The notes below the pieces were generated by a model that was not told the origin of the DNA, made no database searches, and worked only from the letters and a program-made list of their open reading frames with translations. From positions 69,621 through 133,620 of the forward strand of contig JAYZEN010000005.1 in assembly GCA_036337295.1 (NCBI GenBank): a stretch of 64,000 nucleotides of DNA, in the 5' to 3' direction. This document shows, piece by piece, positions 43,544 through 51,479 of this stretch. Made by a program: the position numbers and the translations under genes. This DNA comes from Ketobacter sp036337295 (GTDB lineage: Bacteria > Pseudomonadota > Gammaproteobacteria > Pseudomonadales > Ketobacteraceae). Position 1 is the stretch's first letter, and the number at the start of each line of letters is the position of its first letter.

Positions 43544-44020
43544 TTAGTTATCGATCACGTAGGGGTCTGCAAAGCCCAGCTGTGCCAGGGTCTGCACCTC
43601 CAACGCTTCCATGGTTTCCGCGTCGTGCTCTTCAATATGGTCGTAGCCCAGCAAATGCAAGGTGCCATGGACCACCATGTGGGCCCAATGGGCCTCCCGG
43701 GTTTTGTTCTGCTCAGCCGCTTCCCGCTCCACCACCGGCGCACAGATCACCAGGTCTCCCAACAGGGCCAGTGGAATGCCTTCTGGCGTTTCAAAAGGAA
43801 AGGACAGCACGTTGGTGGGGCGGTCTTTATCGCGATAGGTGCGATTCAACTCACGGCTTTCGTAGGTATCCACCAGGCGCAGGGTCATCTCAATGGGCAT
43901 GTCCGCCGGCACGTCATAACGCGCCTCTTGCAGAGCCTGTGCCACCCAACGGGAAAACTGATCCAAAGACGGTGTTTCGTAGTCCTCGCAGGCCTGCTGC
44001 AGGTCAATATCAAGATTCAT
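43544..44020 (-). CDS. ybeY: Endoribonuclease YbeY
   Basis: Zinc-dependent RNase for 16S 3'-end maturation and 70S quality control. The 158-residue product has the metal motif HGTLHLLGYDH, preceded by DKPTNVLSFPFE-like DRPTNVLSFPFE. The ATG at 44020 is chosen because it matches the family and overlaps the phoH stop by 11 bases, which fits translational coupling. The longer open frame upstream is phoH sequence in another frame. Confidence 0.95.
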   Translation of the reverse strand: MNLDIDLQQACEDYETPSLDQFSRWVAQALQEARYDVPADMPIEMTLRLVDTYESRELNRTYRDKDRPTNVLSFPFETPEGIPLALLGDLVICAPVVEREAAEQNKTREAHWAHMVVHGTLHLLGYDHIEEHDAETMEALEVQTLAQLGFADPYVIDN

Positions 44021-45023
44021 GACGGTGCATGTCGTCCGCTTCGTGCTGGTCGTAGGCTTCAACGATGCGCTGAACCAGGGTGTGGCGCACCACATCTTTG
44101 GATTGGAAATGGGAAAAGCCGATGCCTTCGACGTCTTTCAGTACATCCATGGCGTGCACCAGTCCACTTTTGGTGCCCCGCGGCAGGTCGATCTGGGTGT
44201 AATCACCGGTGATCACCGCTTTCGAACCGAAGCCGATCCGGGTCAGGAACATTTTCATCTGCTCCTTGGTGGTGTTCTGACTTTCATCGAGGATGATGAA
44301 GGAATTGTTTAAAGTGCGACCCCGCATGTAGGCCAGGGGGGCCACCTCTATGATCTGTCGATCGATGAATTTCGCGACCCGCTCAAAGCCCAGCATCTCA
44401 TAGAGCGCGTCATACAGGGGACGCAGGTAGGGGTTGATCTTTTCCGCCAGGTCACCGGGAAGAAAGCCCAGTTTCTCGCCGGCTTCCACCGCCGGGCGCA
44501 CCAACAGAATACGCCGTACCTGTTCCGATTCCAGGGCTTCCACCGCACAGGCCACCGCGAGGTAAGTTTTGCCGGTACCGGCCGGGCCGATGCCAAAATT
44601 GATGTCGTCGCGCATGATCTGGCGTACGTAGGCCTTCTGGTTCTCACCCCGGGGTTTGATCATGCCCTTCCGGGTGCGGATGCCCAGCTCCGGAGTCTCC
44701 TGATCACCTGAGGGTGCAGTGAGATCAGGGCTGCCGGCAGCCGGGTTCATCTGGCTTTCCCGCAGCATCAGGTGGACGTCGTCGGGGGTCAGGTAACGAT
44801 TGCTCAGGGTGTCCTGGTAGAGTTTGCTGAGCACATCACTGGCGGCACTGACCTGGCGGGGGTGCCCCGTCAACTGAAAGGCATTGCCGCGATTGGCAAT
44901 CTGTACTTCCAATTTGTCTTCGATTTGTCGCAGGTGCTCGTCGAACTGCCCACAGAGCTTGGCAAGGCGGCTGGAATCAGCAGGTTCCAGCTTCAATTGG
45001 TGAGTGGTAACGATCTCGTTCAA
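44010..45023 (-). CDS. phoH: PhoH-like ATPase (YbeZ)
   Basis: 337-residue cytosolic ATPase with Walker A GPAGTGKT and Walker B-type FIILDESQNT, plus DDINFGIGPAGTGKTYLAVA and ITGDYTQIDLPRG, the full PhoH signature. A KH-like N-terminal region precedes it. YbeZ partners with YbeY in rRNA processing, consistent with the order phoH-ybeY-corC-lnt. First gene of the operon; the 520-base region upstream separates it from miaB, and its promoter must lie there. Confidence 0.95.
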   Translation of the reverse strand: MNEIVTTHQLKLEPADSSRLAKLCGQFDEHLRQIEDKLEVQIANRGNAFQLTGHPRQVSAASDVLSKLYQDTLSNRYLTPDDVHLMLRESQMNPAAGSPDLTAPSGDQETPELGIRTRKGMIKPRGENQKAYVRQIMRDDINFGIGPAGTGKTYLAVACAVEALESEQVRRILLVRPAVEAGEKLGFLPGDLAEKINPYLRPLYDALYEMLGFERVAKFIDRQIIEVAPLAYMRGRTLNNSFIILDESQNTTKEQMKMFLTRIGFGSKAVITGDYTQIDLPRGTKSGLVHAMDVLKDVEGIGFSHFQSKDVVRHTLVQRIVEAYDQHEADDMHRHES

Positions 45024-45279
45024 AGTGGCTGCGTAATACGCCCTTCAATGTTGGAATGGATATAAGAATATACGGAAGCGCCAGGCAGGAAAAGCATAAT
45101 CGGGCTTTAAGAACCTTTGGTGATTTTGTGGCAGTCTTTTGGGCCAAACGGTTTCTCAGCAGGGTGTAATTCTTGCTGCGCCGATTCAAAAAAACGGCAA
45201 AAACGGTCATAAATTGTCGAAGCTTTTTACACACATCGGTACTGATCGGTTCTAATGGTGCTATAAGTCATATAAAAAA

Positions 45280-45524
45280 CAAGGCTTTATGGAGTTGGCA
45301 CATAGACTGCATTGCTAACAGCGTTGTTGCTGCCCGCACAACCTGATCGCCTGTAAGTGGCTGAATTCCTAGGGGGAAAGCGAGCGGAAACCCGTTGGGG
45401 CACAATATGGGGGCTGTCTTCAAAGCCTTGCTCTGAAGGCGGCTCCCGGGTTTCTACACAGCTGTAGCCGTGCAGGCCGCAACACACGAACGACCGGACA
45501 ACTGCTGTTGCCGGTCGTTTTTTT
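45280..45524 (+). ncRNA. Putative structured RNA antisense to flanking genes
   Basis: The 520-base gap between phoH and miaB (both minus strand) has no plus-strand gene, yet a strong plus-strand terminator lies at 45489-45524. The ~210 bases before it fold well. Stem A: 45326-45339 with 45470-45483, 12 of 14 pairs. Stem B: GAAACCCG 45387-45394 with CGGGTTTC 45447-45454, perfect. Stem C: 45409-45422 with 45434-45447, 14 pairs including G.U. A small hairpin CTACA/TGTAG lies at 45454-45467. A possible -10 (TATAAG) is at 45262-45267, with no clear -35. It does not match 6S, tmRNA, RNase P or SRP RNA as I know them. Confidence 0.55.
45489..45524 (+). terminator. Rho-independent terminator of the putative RNA
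   Basis: AACGACCGG (45489-45497) pairs with CCGGTCGTT (45511-45519) and is followed by seven T residues. There is no T run on the minus strand, so it serves a plus-strand transcript only. Confidence 0.88.
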
Positions 45525-45543
45525 ATGAGCGGTCGTTGGTGAA

Positions 45544-46887
45544 TCAGTTGGCCTCAGCCAGACCCAAATAACTACCCAGCAGGGAATTGGGCAGGGCCTG
45601 ATCAATGCTGACCTCCACAAACCTGCCAATCAGCTCATCGTCGTCGTGACGGAAGTTCACCACCCGGTTGTTCTCAGTACGGCCCTGCAGCTGACCGGGG
45701 TCCTTGCGGGAAATCCCATCCACCAGAATCACCTGTTTGCTGCCCACCATGCGGCGGCTGATTTCCTGGGCATTTTGATTGATGCGGTGCTGTAACAGCG
45801 CCAGTCGGCGTTTCTTCTCTGCCGCCGGAGTGTCGTCTTCCAGGTCGGCGGCGGGGGTGCCGGGGCGAGCGCTGTAAACGAAACTGAAGCTGAGGTCGAA
45901 GCCGACTGCTTCGATCAGGGTCATGGTGTCGTTGAAATCGTCCTCGGTTTCCCCCGGAAAGCCGATGATGAAATCCGACGACAGGCTGATGTCCGGACGA
46001 TTAGCCTGGATACGGCGGATCTTGGCGATGTATTCGTCCCGGTTATGGCCCCGCTTCATGGCGCTCAGGATGCGATCTGAACCGCTTTGCACCGGCAAAT
46101 GCAGATGGCTGACCAGCTTTGGCTCCCGGGCGTAGACGTCGATCAGGGAGTCGGTGAATTCCACCGGGTGGCTGGTGGTGAAGCGGATACGGCCGATGCC
46201 GGCTACTTTGGCGATGTGCTCAATCAGCTCCGCCAGGTCCACGATGTCCCCCTCAGCGGTCTCACCGCGGAAGGCGTTCACGTTCTGCCCCAGCAGGTTT
46301 ACTTCCCGCACGCCCAGCTTGGCCAGGTGCTGGACTTCCTTCATCACGTCTTCAAAACGCCGGCTGATTTCCTCCCCGCGGGTGTAGGGTACCACGCAGA
46401 AAGTACAGTATTTAGAGCAGCCTTCCATGATGGAGACGAAGGCCTTGGGGCCGTCCACGCTCGGCTCTGGCAGACGGTCGAACTTTTCGATCTCCGGAAA
46501 ACTGACGTCCACCACCGGCTCGTGGGTGATGTCCACGGTTTCAATCATATTGGGCAGGCGGTGCAGGGTCTGGGGGCCGAACACCATGTCCACATAGGGC
46601 GCACGATCCCGGATTGCATCCCCTTCCTGGCTGGCCACGCAGCCGCCAACCCCGATCACCAGCTCCGGATTGCGCTCCTTCAGTTTCTTCCAACGGCCCA
46701 ACTGGTGGAACACCTTTTCCTGGGCTTTCTCCCGGATAGAGCAGGTGTTGAGCAGCAGTACATCGGCGTCTTCTGCATTGTCCGTGAGTTCCAGTTGGTA
46801 AGTGTCCCCCAACAGATCCGCCATACGATTGGAGTCGTATTCGTTCATTTGGCAGCCATGGGTTTCAATAAAGAGTTTCTTGCGCAT
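45544..46887 (-). CDS. miaB: tRNA-2-methylthio-N6-dimethylallyladenosine synthase MiaB
   Basis: Radical-SAM methylthiotransferase that modifies A37 of tRNAs reading UNN codons. The 447-residue protein has the UPF0004 domain with cluster cysteines in ETHGCQMN, NTCSIR and GGCVASQEG. The radical SAM motif is CSKYCTFC (C-x3-C-x2-C), and a TRAM domain (~375-447) closes it. The usual miaB-phoH-ybeY-corC-lnt order is kept, but here the plus-strand RNA candidate intervenes before phoH. Confidence 0.97.
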   Translation of the reverse strand: MRKKLFIETHGCQMNEYDSNRMADLLGDTYQLELTDNAEDADVLLLNTCSIREKAQEKVFHQLGRWKKLKERNPELVIGVGGCVASQEGDAIRDRAPYVDMVFGPQTLHRLPNMIETVDITHEPVVDVSFPEIEKFDRLPEPSVDGPKAFVSIMEGCSKYCTFCVVPYTRGEEISRRFEDVMKEVQHLAKLGVREVNLLGQNVNAFRGETAEGDIVDLAELIEHIAKVAGIGRIRFTTSHPVEFTDSLIDVYAREPKLVSHLHLPVQSGSDRILSAMKRGHNRDEYIAKIRRIQANRPDISLSSDFIIGFPGETEDDFNDTMTLIEAVGFDLSFSFVYSARPGTPAADLEDDTPAAEKKRRLALLQHRINQNAQEISRRMVGSKQVILVDGISRKDPGQLQGRTENNRVVNFRHDDDELIGRFVEVSIDQALPNSLLGSYLGLAEAN

Positions 46888-47032
46888 GATCCACTTCTAT
46901 TCGAGTATTCGAGCCGGTGCGGGAGGCGAATTATACAGGGGTTGCCGGCGCTTTTCACAGTTTGTCTTGCGGGCTGGATGGGTTAGTATCGGGTCAGCCA
47001 AAAACTGTTTATAAATCAGAGATAAAGCAGGT

Positions 47033-47623
47033 ATGCAAGTGAGCTCATCGGGGTTGCGTGATTGTTTCAGGGTGTTTGCCGCGGGGTGGATGGTAGTGCT
47101 GTCCGTGGTGGCGTGGGCCGGGCCGTTGCCCATCAATACCCGGCTGGGGGGGGATTTTGCCCTGCCGTCCACCGTGGCGGAAACCTCCCGTCTCAGCGAT
47201 TTCAAGGGTAAAGTGATGTTGCTGAACTTTGGCTATACCAGCTGCCCGGATATCTGCCCCATGGTTCTGAATCGCATGGCGGCGGTGCTGAATGAACTGG
47301 AGGAAGACCGCAACAAGGTCCAGCCCCTGTTCATCACCTTCGACCCTGCGCGGGATACCCGGGAGCGTCTGCAGCAATACCTGAAATACTTCGGTGATGA
47401 TTTTGTGGGTTTCACCGGCACGGGGGAGCAGCTGGCGGCGGTGGCCAGGCAGTACGGTGTGATCGCCATCGCCCAGAAATCCGACTCGGCGGCAGGCACC
47501 CTTTACACCCATAGCGACTACATTTATCTGCTGGATCAACAGGGCCGGGTGCGGGCTCTGTTTGCCAAATCCGATTCCATCGACAAAATGGTGGACGACA
47601 TCGAATCCCTGCTGGAGGACTGA
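47033..47623 (+). CDS. SCO1/SenC-family copper chaperone
   Basis: 196-residue thioredoxin-fold protein with an N-terminal export/anchor segment (~12-29). The copper-binding residues are Cys71 and Cys75 in TSCPDICP and His160 in YTHSDYIYLLD. SCO proteins deliver copper to the CuA site of cytochrome oxidase. The next gene, five bases on, encodes a PCu(A)C chaperone, its known partner, so the pair is a periplasmic CuA-assembly unit. No oxidase genes lie in the window. Confidence 0.93.
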   Translation: MQVSSSGLRDCFRVFAAGWMVVLSVVAWAGPLPINTRLGGDFALPSTVAETSRLSDFKGKVMLLNFGYTSCPDICPMVLNRMAAVLNELEEDRNKVQPLFITFDPARDTRERLQQYLKYFGDDFVGFTGTGEQLAAVARQYGVIAIAQKSDSAAGTLYTHSDYIYLLDQQGRVRALFAKSDSIDKMVDDIESLLED

Positions 47624-47628
47624 ACGCC

Positions 47629-48084
47629 ATGAAGCCGTTTGTGCTTGCACTTTTGTTACTGCCGACGCTGGCCTGGTCCGGTCAGGCGAAGGTTGAGGTA
47701 GACATCGAACAGCCCTGGGTGCGCGCCGTGCCCCCGGTCAGCCCCAATACTGCAGGTTATTTCAAACTGCACAATAACGGCGCTGTGGAGCGGGTGATCG
47801 TCGGCGTTGCCAGTGACGCAGCCAGCGCAGTGGAAATGCACACCGTGGTGGAACTGGACGGTGCCACCTCCATGCAGCCGTTGCCCGAAGTGAGGATTGC
47901 GGCACAGGATTGTGTCATGTTCGAGCCCGGCGCCCATCACATCATGTTCATCGGCTTGAAACAGCCGCTCAAGGAAGGCGACGAGGTCAAGCTGACGTTG
48001 CAGTTCAAGAACGGCGATACCCTGCCCATTCTGATGCCGGTCAAGCGCACAGAGGATGCTGGCCATCATCATCACCACCACTGA
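47629..48084 (+). CDS. PCu(A)C copper chaperone with natural His tail
   Basis: 151-residue periplasmic protein with signal peptide (to ~residue 17, LAWSG). The Cu(I) site fits exactly: His71-x10-Met82-x21-His104-x-Met106, the PCu(A)C (DUF461) signature. The C-terminus ends in six consecutive histidines straight before the stop codon, which could hold extra Cu or other metals. Works with the SCO protein just upstream in loading copper onto cytochrome oxidase. Confidence 0.94.
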   Translation: MKPFVLALLLLPTLAWSGQAKVEVDIEQPWVRAVPPVSPNTAGYFKLHNNGAVERVIVGVASDAASAVEMHTVVELDGATSMQPLPEVRIAAQDCVMFEPGAHHIMFIGLKQPLKEGDEVKLTLQFKNGDTLPILMPVKRTEDAGHHHHHH

Positions 48085-48094
48085 AGAGCACGCG

Positions 48095-48892
48095 ATGACT
48101 CCGGTACCCGGTTTTGAAGAGTTTCGATTCAGCTACGGGGGCTTTGCCCATCGGGTGCTGAAAAAAGGCGATGGCAGCCAGCCCGGTGTGCTGATTATCC
48201 AGGAGCTGCCCGGGATCACCCATCACACCATCGAGCTGGCGGAACGCTTGCACAGCGACGGCTTTACCGTGTACCTGCCGGTGTTGTTCGGCCAACCCAA
48301 CGCGCCCTTTGAACCCCTGAAAAACCTGGCCAAAGTGTGTGTCAGCTTTGAGTTCCGCGTGCTGGCCAATCGCCGTCGCGGGCCGGTGGCAGATTGGCTG
48401 CGGGCCCTGTGTCGACGTATGCAGGCAGAGTGCGGTGGCGTGCCGGTGGGGGCCATCGGTATGTGCTTCACCGGTGGCTTTGTGTTGACGTTGATGATCG
48501 ATGAGGCGGTGGCGGCTCCTGTGTCCTGCCAGCCCGGCAACGCCGACGGCATGGTGGGCAAGCAGGCGCGCCGCAGCCTGGGGGTAACGCCAGCGGATAT
48601 GGCGGCGGCCACGCAGCGCTCTAGGGAGGAAGGTGTTCCGCTGATGGGGATGCGTTTCACCCACGACATAATGTGCCCCCGCGCCCGCTTTGATTACCTG
48701 GAGGACGAGTTCGGTGAGCATTTTCGCCGCATCGACATCGATTCATCCCTGTTCAATGAGCACAAAATTCCGCCCTGGGCCCATTCTGTGCTCACGCTGG
48801 ATTTCGTCGACGCGCCAGGGCATCCCACCCGCCAGGCCTATGACCAGATGATCGCGTTTTTTCAGGAGCGGCTGGTCAGCGTACCCAGTTGA
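48095..48892 (+). CDS. Dienelactone hydrolase family protein
   Basis: 265-residue alpha/beta hydrolase. The nucleophile is Cys124 in IGMCFTGGF, which is the GxCxGG motif of dienelactone hydrolases; the histidine probably lies in the AHS or GHPTRQAY region at the C-terminus. Cytoplasmic; hydrolyses a lactone or ester, substrate unknown. The ATG at 48095 is taken as start, 10 bases after the copper chaperone stop, with GAAGAG ahead of it. The end overlaps the pirin gene tail-to-tail by 31 bases. Confidence 0.9.
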   Translation: MTPVPGFEEFRFSYGGFAHRVLKKGDGSQPGVLIIQELPGITHHTIELAERLHSDGFTVYLPVLFGQPNAPFEPLKNLAKVCVSFEFRVLANRRRGPVADWLRALCRRMQAECGGVPVGAIGMCFTGGFVLTLMIDEAVAAPVSCQPGNADGMVGKQARRSLGVTPADMAAATQRSREEGVPLMGMRFTHDIMCPRARFDYLEDEFGEHFRRIDIDSSLFNEHKIPPWAHSVLTLDFVDAPGHPTRQAYDQMIAFFQERLVSVPS

Positions 48893-49764
48893 TAATCCTG
48901 GATCGCTGCTTCAATCTGCTCACGGGTGTTCATCACGAACGGGCCGTACTGCACCACCGGTTCATTCAGGGGGCGTCCCGCTAACAGCAGCACCCGGGCT
49001 TGCTGGTTGCTCTGCACTTGTTGGTCGCTCTGCAATTGCTGAGTGCTCCGCAATTGGAATGCGCCCTCATGCTGCACGCTGATCATCTGTACTGCGTGCA
49101 CATCCTCGCCGCCATCTTTTCCGCCATCCTCGCCGCCAACCCGCACCTGGCCTTCGTACACAAACAGCAGTGTTTTCAGGGCCGGATCCAGTCGTAGGGT
49201 CAGTGGGTCAGTGCCGTTCAGCTCCAGGTCCCACAATTGGGGTTCCGTCGTGCGACCCCGTATGGGGCCGGCAATCCGGTCACCGTCAGCCATCCAATCT
49301 CCGCCCAGCACGTGGATGCGATGCGATCCGCTCACCACCAGTGGAATGTCGGCGGGCTCCAGGTTGTGGTATTCCGCCGGGCGCAGTTTTTCGTCCGCCG
49401 GCAGGTTCAGCCACAATTGAAAGCCGTGGAAGGCTCCGTCTTTTTGCAGCGGCAATTCGGAGTGAATCACGCCTCGACCTGCGGTCATCCATTGCGCCCC
49501 ACCTGCTTGAATGACCCCCTGGTTGCCCATGTGATCCCGGTGTTCCAGTTGTCCCTGGCGCATGTAGGTTACGGTTTCAAAGCCGCGGTGGGGGTGGGAT
49601 GGAAAGCCAGCGGCATAGTCGCTGCCGGTTTCAGAACGGATTTCGTCCAGCATCAGGAACGGGTCCATCACGCCGTAGTCACCCATCGGCACCACCCGTT
49701 TGATTTTGACACCGGCTCCGTCGGATGCAGGGCGTGCCGGAATGCGATGCAGTATCTTGGTCAT
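48862..49764 (-). CDS. Pirin family protein
   Basis: 300-residue bicupin. The N-terminal cupin carries the metal site HPHRGFETVTY and later VIHSE, with MGDYGVMDPFLMLDE before and GAQWMTAGRG between. Pirins bind iron and some have quercetinase activity; no physiological role is readable. The C-terminal domain contains an unusual Gln/Ser repeat (STQQLQSDQQVQSNQQ) of ~6-residue period. Neighbouring azoreductase and LysR genes are a frequent setting for pirin. Confidence 0.9.
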   Translation of the reverse strand: MTKILHRIPARPASDGAGVKIKRVVPMGDYGVMDPFLMLDEIRSETGSDYAAGFPSHPHRGFETVTYMRQGQLEHRDHMGNQGVIQAGGAQWMTAGRGVIHSELPLQKDGAFHGFQLWLNLPADEKLRPAEYHNLEPADIPLVVSGSHRIHVLGGDWMADGDRIAGPIRGRTTEPQLWDLELNGTDPLTLRLDPALKTLLFVYEGQVRVGGEDGGKDGGEDVHAVQMISVQHEGAFQLRSTQQLQSDQQVQSNQQARVLLLAGRPLNEPVVQYGPFVMNTREQIEAAIQDYQLGTLTSRS

Positions 49765-49824
49765 GAGGGTTCGCTCCGTTGTGTTGTTGTGGGTTGTTAC
49801 CCGAAACGGGGTTCTGTTTTTGTT

Positions 49825-50427
49825 TCAGGCGCCCAGTAACCCATCGATCCTGGTTTTTGCTTCGTCCATTATCTGTGAGGCCTGTTCGGACTGCATGCTG
49901 AGCTTTTCAGCAAATACAAACTCCACATCCACAAGGCCGACGAAGGCCAGTACCGTCTCCAGATAGGGGGTTTGAGTATCCTTGGCAGTGCCCAGATACT
50001 CTCCGCCTCGTGCACCCAGAACATAGGTTTTGGTGTTGCTCAAGAGTCCCACAGGCCCGTTTTCGGTGTACTTGAAGGTGGTGCCGGCACGGGCGATGGC
50101 GTCAATCCAGGCTTTCAGGGACGACGGAATGCCAAAGTTGTACATGGGGACGCTTAACACCAGAACGTCGGCGCTCTGCAGCTCCTCAATCAGGGTGTCC
50201 GCCAGGTTAGCTAACTGCTGTTGCTCGGGGGTGCGTTGTTCCGCTGGCGTGATGTTGGCTTTGAACGTGGCGGCATCCAGGTGGGGTACCGGGTCCTGGG
50301 CCAGGTCCCGTACCACTATCTCAGCGTCAGGATGCTGCTGCTGAATCTGGGTCAAAAAATGGGTGGCCAACTGACTGGAGTTGCCGTGTTCCCCGTGAAT
50401 GCTGCTGCTGATATGTAGTACTTTCAT
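49825..50427 (-). CDS. azoR: FMN-dependent NADH-azoreductase
   Basis: 200-residue flavodoxin-like enzyme that reduces quinones and azo compounds with NADH. Starts KVLHISSSIHGEHGNSSQLATHFL (FMN phosphate loop), then VPMYNFGIPSSLKAWIDAIARAGTTF and GARGGEY, all AzoR hallmarks. The ATG at 50427 follows CAGGAG; upstream open frame is intergenic AT-rich sequence. Divergent from a LysR gene and probably under its control; the pirin gene follows 60 bases downstream on the same strand. Confidence 0.94.
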   Translation of the reverse strand: MKVLHISSSIHGEHGNSSQLATHFLTQIQQQHPDAEIVVRDLAQDPVPHLDAATFKANITPAEQRTPEQQQLANLADTLIEELQSADVLVLSVPMYNFGIPSSLKAWIDAIARAGTTFKYTENGPVGLLSNTKTYVLGARGGEYLGTAKDTQTPYLETVLAFVGLVDVEFVFAEKLSMQSEQASQIMDEAKTRIDGLLGA

Positions 50428-50461
50428 GGTTCTGCTCCTGATTTCCAGTGGTCTCATTCGA

Positions 50462-50530
50462 TGTTTTCTATAATAATTCGAATAAATAGAATTAAAATAC
50501 GAATAAATCGCTGGTTTTAATCGATTAAAT
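50462..50530. promoter_or_regulatory. AT-rich azoR/lysR regulatory region with palindromes
   Basis: The 116-base gap between divergent azoR and lysR includes ATTCGAAT (50476-50483), two copies of CGAATAAAT 21 bases apart (50479 and 50500), and the perfect 14-bp palindrome TTTAATCGATTAAA (50516-50529). These are candidate LysR-binding sites and promoter elements. Confidence 0.6.
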
Positions 50531-50543
50531 CGAAGGAATAAAT

Positions 50544-51479
50544 ATGGCGGCGTCCCTGATTCCAAAAGTTACTCTGGAGCAATGGCGGGCATTTCAGGCG
50601 GTGGTGGAATACGGTGGCTATGCCCAGGCGGCCGAGGCTATCCACAAAACCCAGTCCACCCTCAGTTACTCCGTGCAGAAGCTGGAGCAGTCCCTGGGGG
50701 TGCAGGTACTGGAGGTGAAGGGGCGTAAAGCCAGGCTCACCGCCGCCGGGGAGGTGCTGCTGAGGCGCTCCCGCCAACTGCTGGAAAGCGCCGTGTCGCT
50801 GGAGGCCATCGCCGACAGCCTGGCCCGGGGCGTCGAGCCGCGTCTGAATTTGGCGGTGGAAGTGGTGTTTCCCTACGATGAACTGTTCTGCCTGCTGGCG
50901 GCTTTTTCCCAGCGTTTTCCCGATACCCGGGTGGAACTGATGGAGTCGGTATTGTCCGGTGGCCATGACCTGCTGGTGGCCGGCCAGGTGGACTTGCTGG
51001 TGTCCACGGTGGTACCCCAGGGGTTTATGGGGGAGCCCCTGATGCGCCTGGAGTTCATCTGCGTCAGCAGCCCCGAGCACCCGCTGCAGTCCCTGGACCG
51101 CCCGGTGACATTGCAGGACCTGAAACTGCACCGGCAAATGGTGACCCGGGATTCCGGCCCCCAGCGCCGGTTCAGCGCCCCCTGGCTGGAAGCGGAACAA
51201 CGCTGGACCGTCAGCAACCTGAGTACCTCCATCCGGGCCATCAAAGGAGGGCTGGGGTTCGCCTGGGTGCCCCGCCTGCAGATCGAGCAGGATCTGCAGC
51301 AAGGTCTGCTGGTGCCCATCGCCATGGAAGAGGGTGGGCGTCGCTACGGCGAGCTGTATCTGGTGTATAAAGACAAGGATGCAGCGGGGCCGGCCACCCG
51401 GTACCTGGCGGAGCTGCTGCTGGATCGCTGTCAGAACATGGAGCAAGCGGAGGCGCTGAATGTGGACGAAATGGATTAG
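50544..51479 (+). CDS. LysR-family transcriptional regulator
   Basis: 311 residues. The N-terminal winged helix-turn-helix is LEQWRAFQAVVEYGGYAQAAEAIHKTQSTLSYSVQKLEQSLG with RKARLTAAGEVLL (about 10-70). A periplasmic-binding-like effector domain (~95-300) follows. Divergent from azoR, the usual layout for a quinone- or electrophile-responsive regulator of azoreductase. Its end overlaps the next gene by 20 bases. Confidence 0.93.
   Translation: MAASLIPKVTLEQWRAFQAVVEYGGYAQAAEAIHKTQSTLSYSVQKLEQSLGVQVLEVKGRKARLTAAGEVLLRRSRQLLESAVSLEAIADSLARGVEPRLNLAVEVVFPYDELFCLLAAFSQRFPDTRVELMESVLSGGHDLLVAGQVDLLVSTVVPQGFMGEPLMRLEFICVSSPEHPLQSLDRPVTLQDLKLHRQMVTRDSGPQRRFSAPWLEAEQRWTVSNLSTSIRAIKGGLGFAWVPRLQIEQDLQQGLLVPIAMEEGGRRYGELYLVYKDKDAAGPATRYLAELLLDRCQNMEQAEALNVDEMD

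Noticed and set aside
45280..45524. 6S RNA, tmRNA, RNase P RNA or SRP RNA identity for the phoH-miaB RNA
   Set aside because: The conserved sequence boxes of those RNAs are not visible, the length does not suit tmRNA, RNase P or 4.5S RNA, and the gene context differs from 6S (normally next to a formyltetrahydrofolate cycloligase gene).
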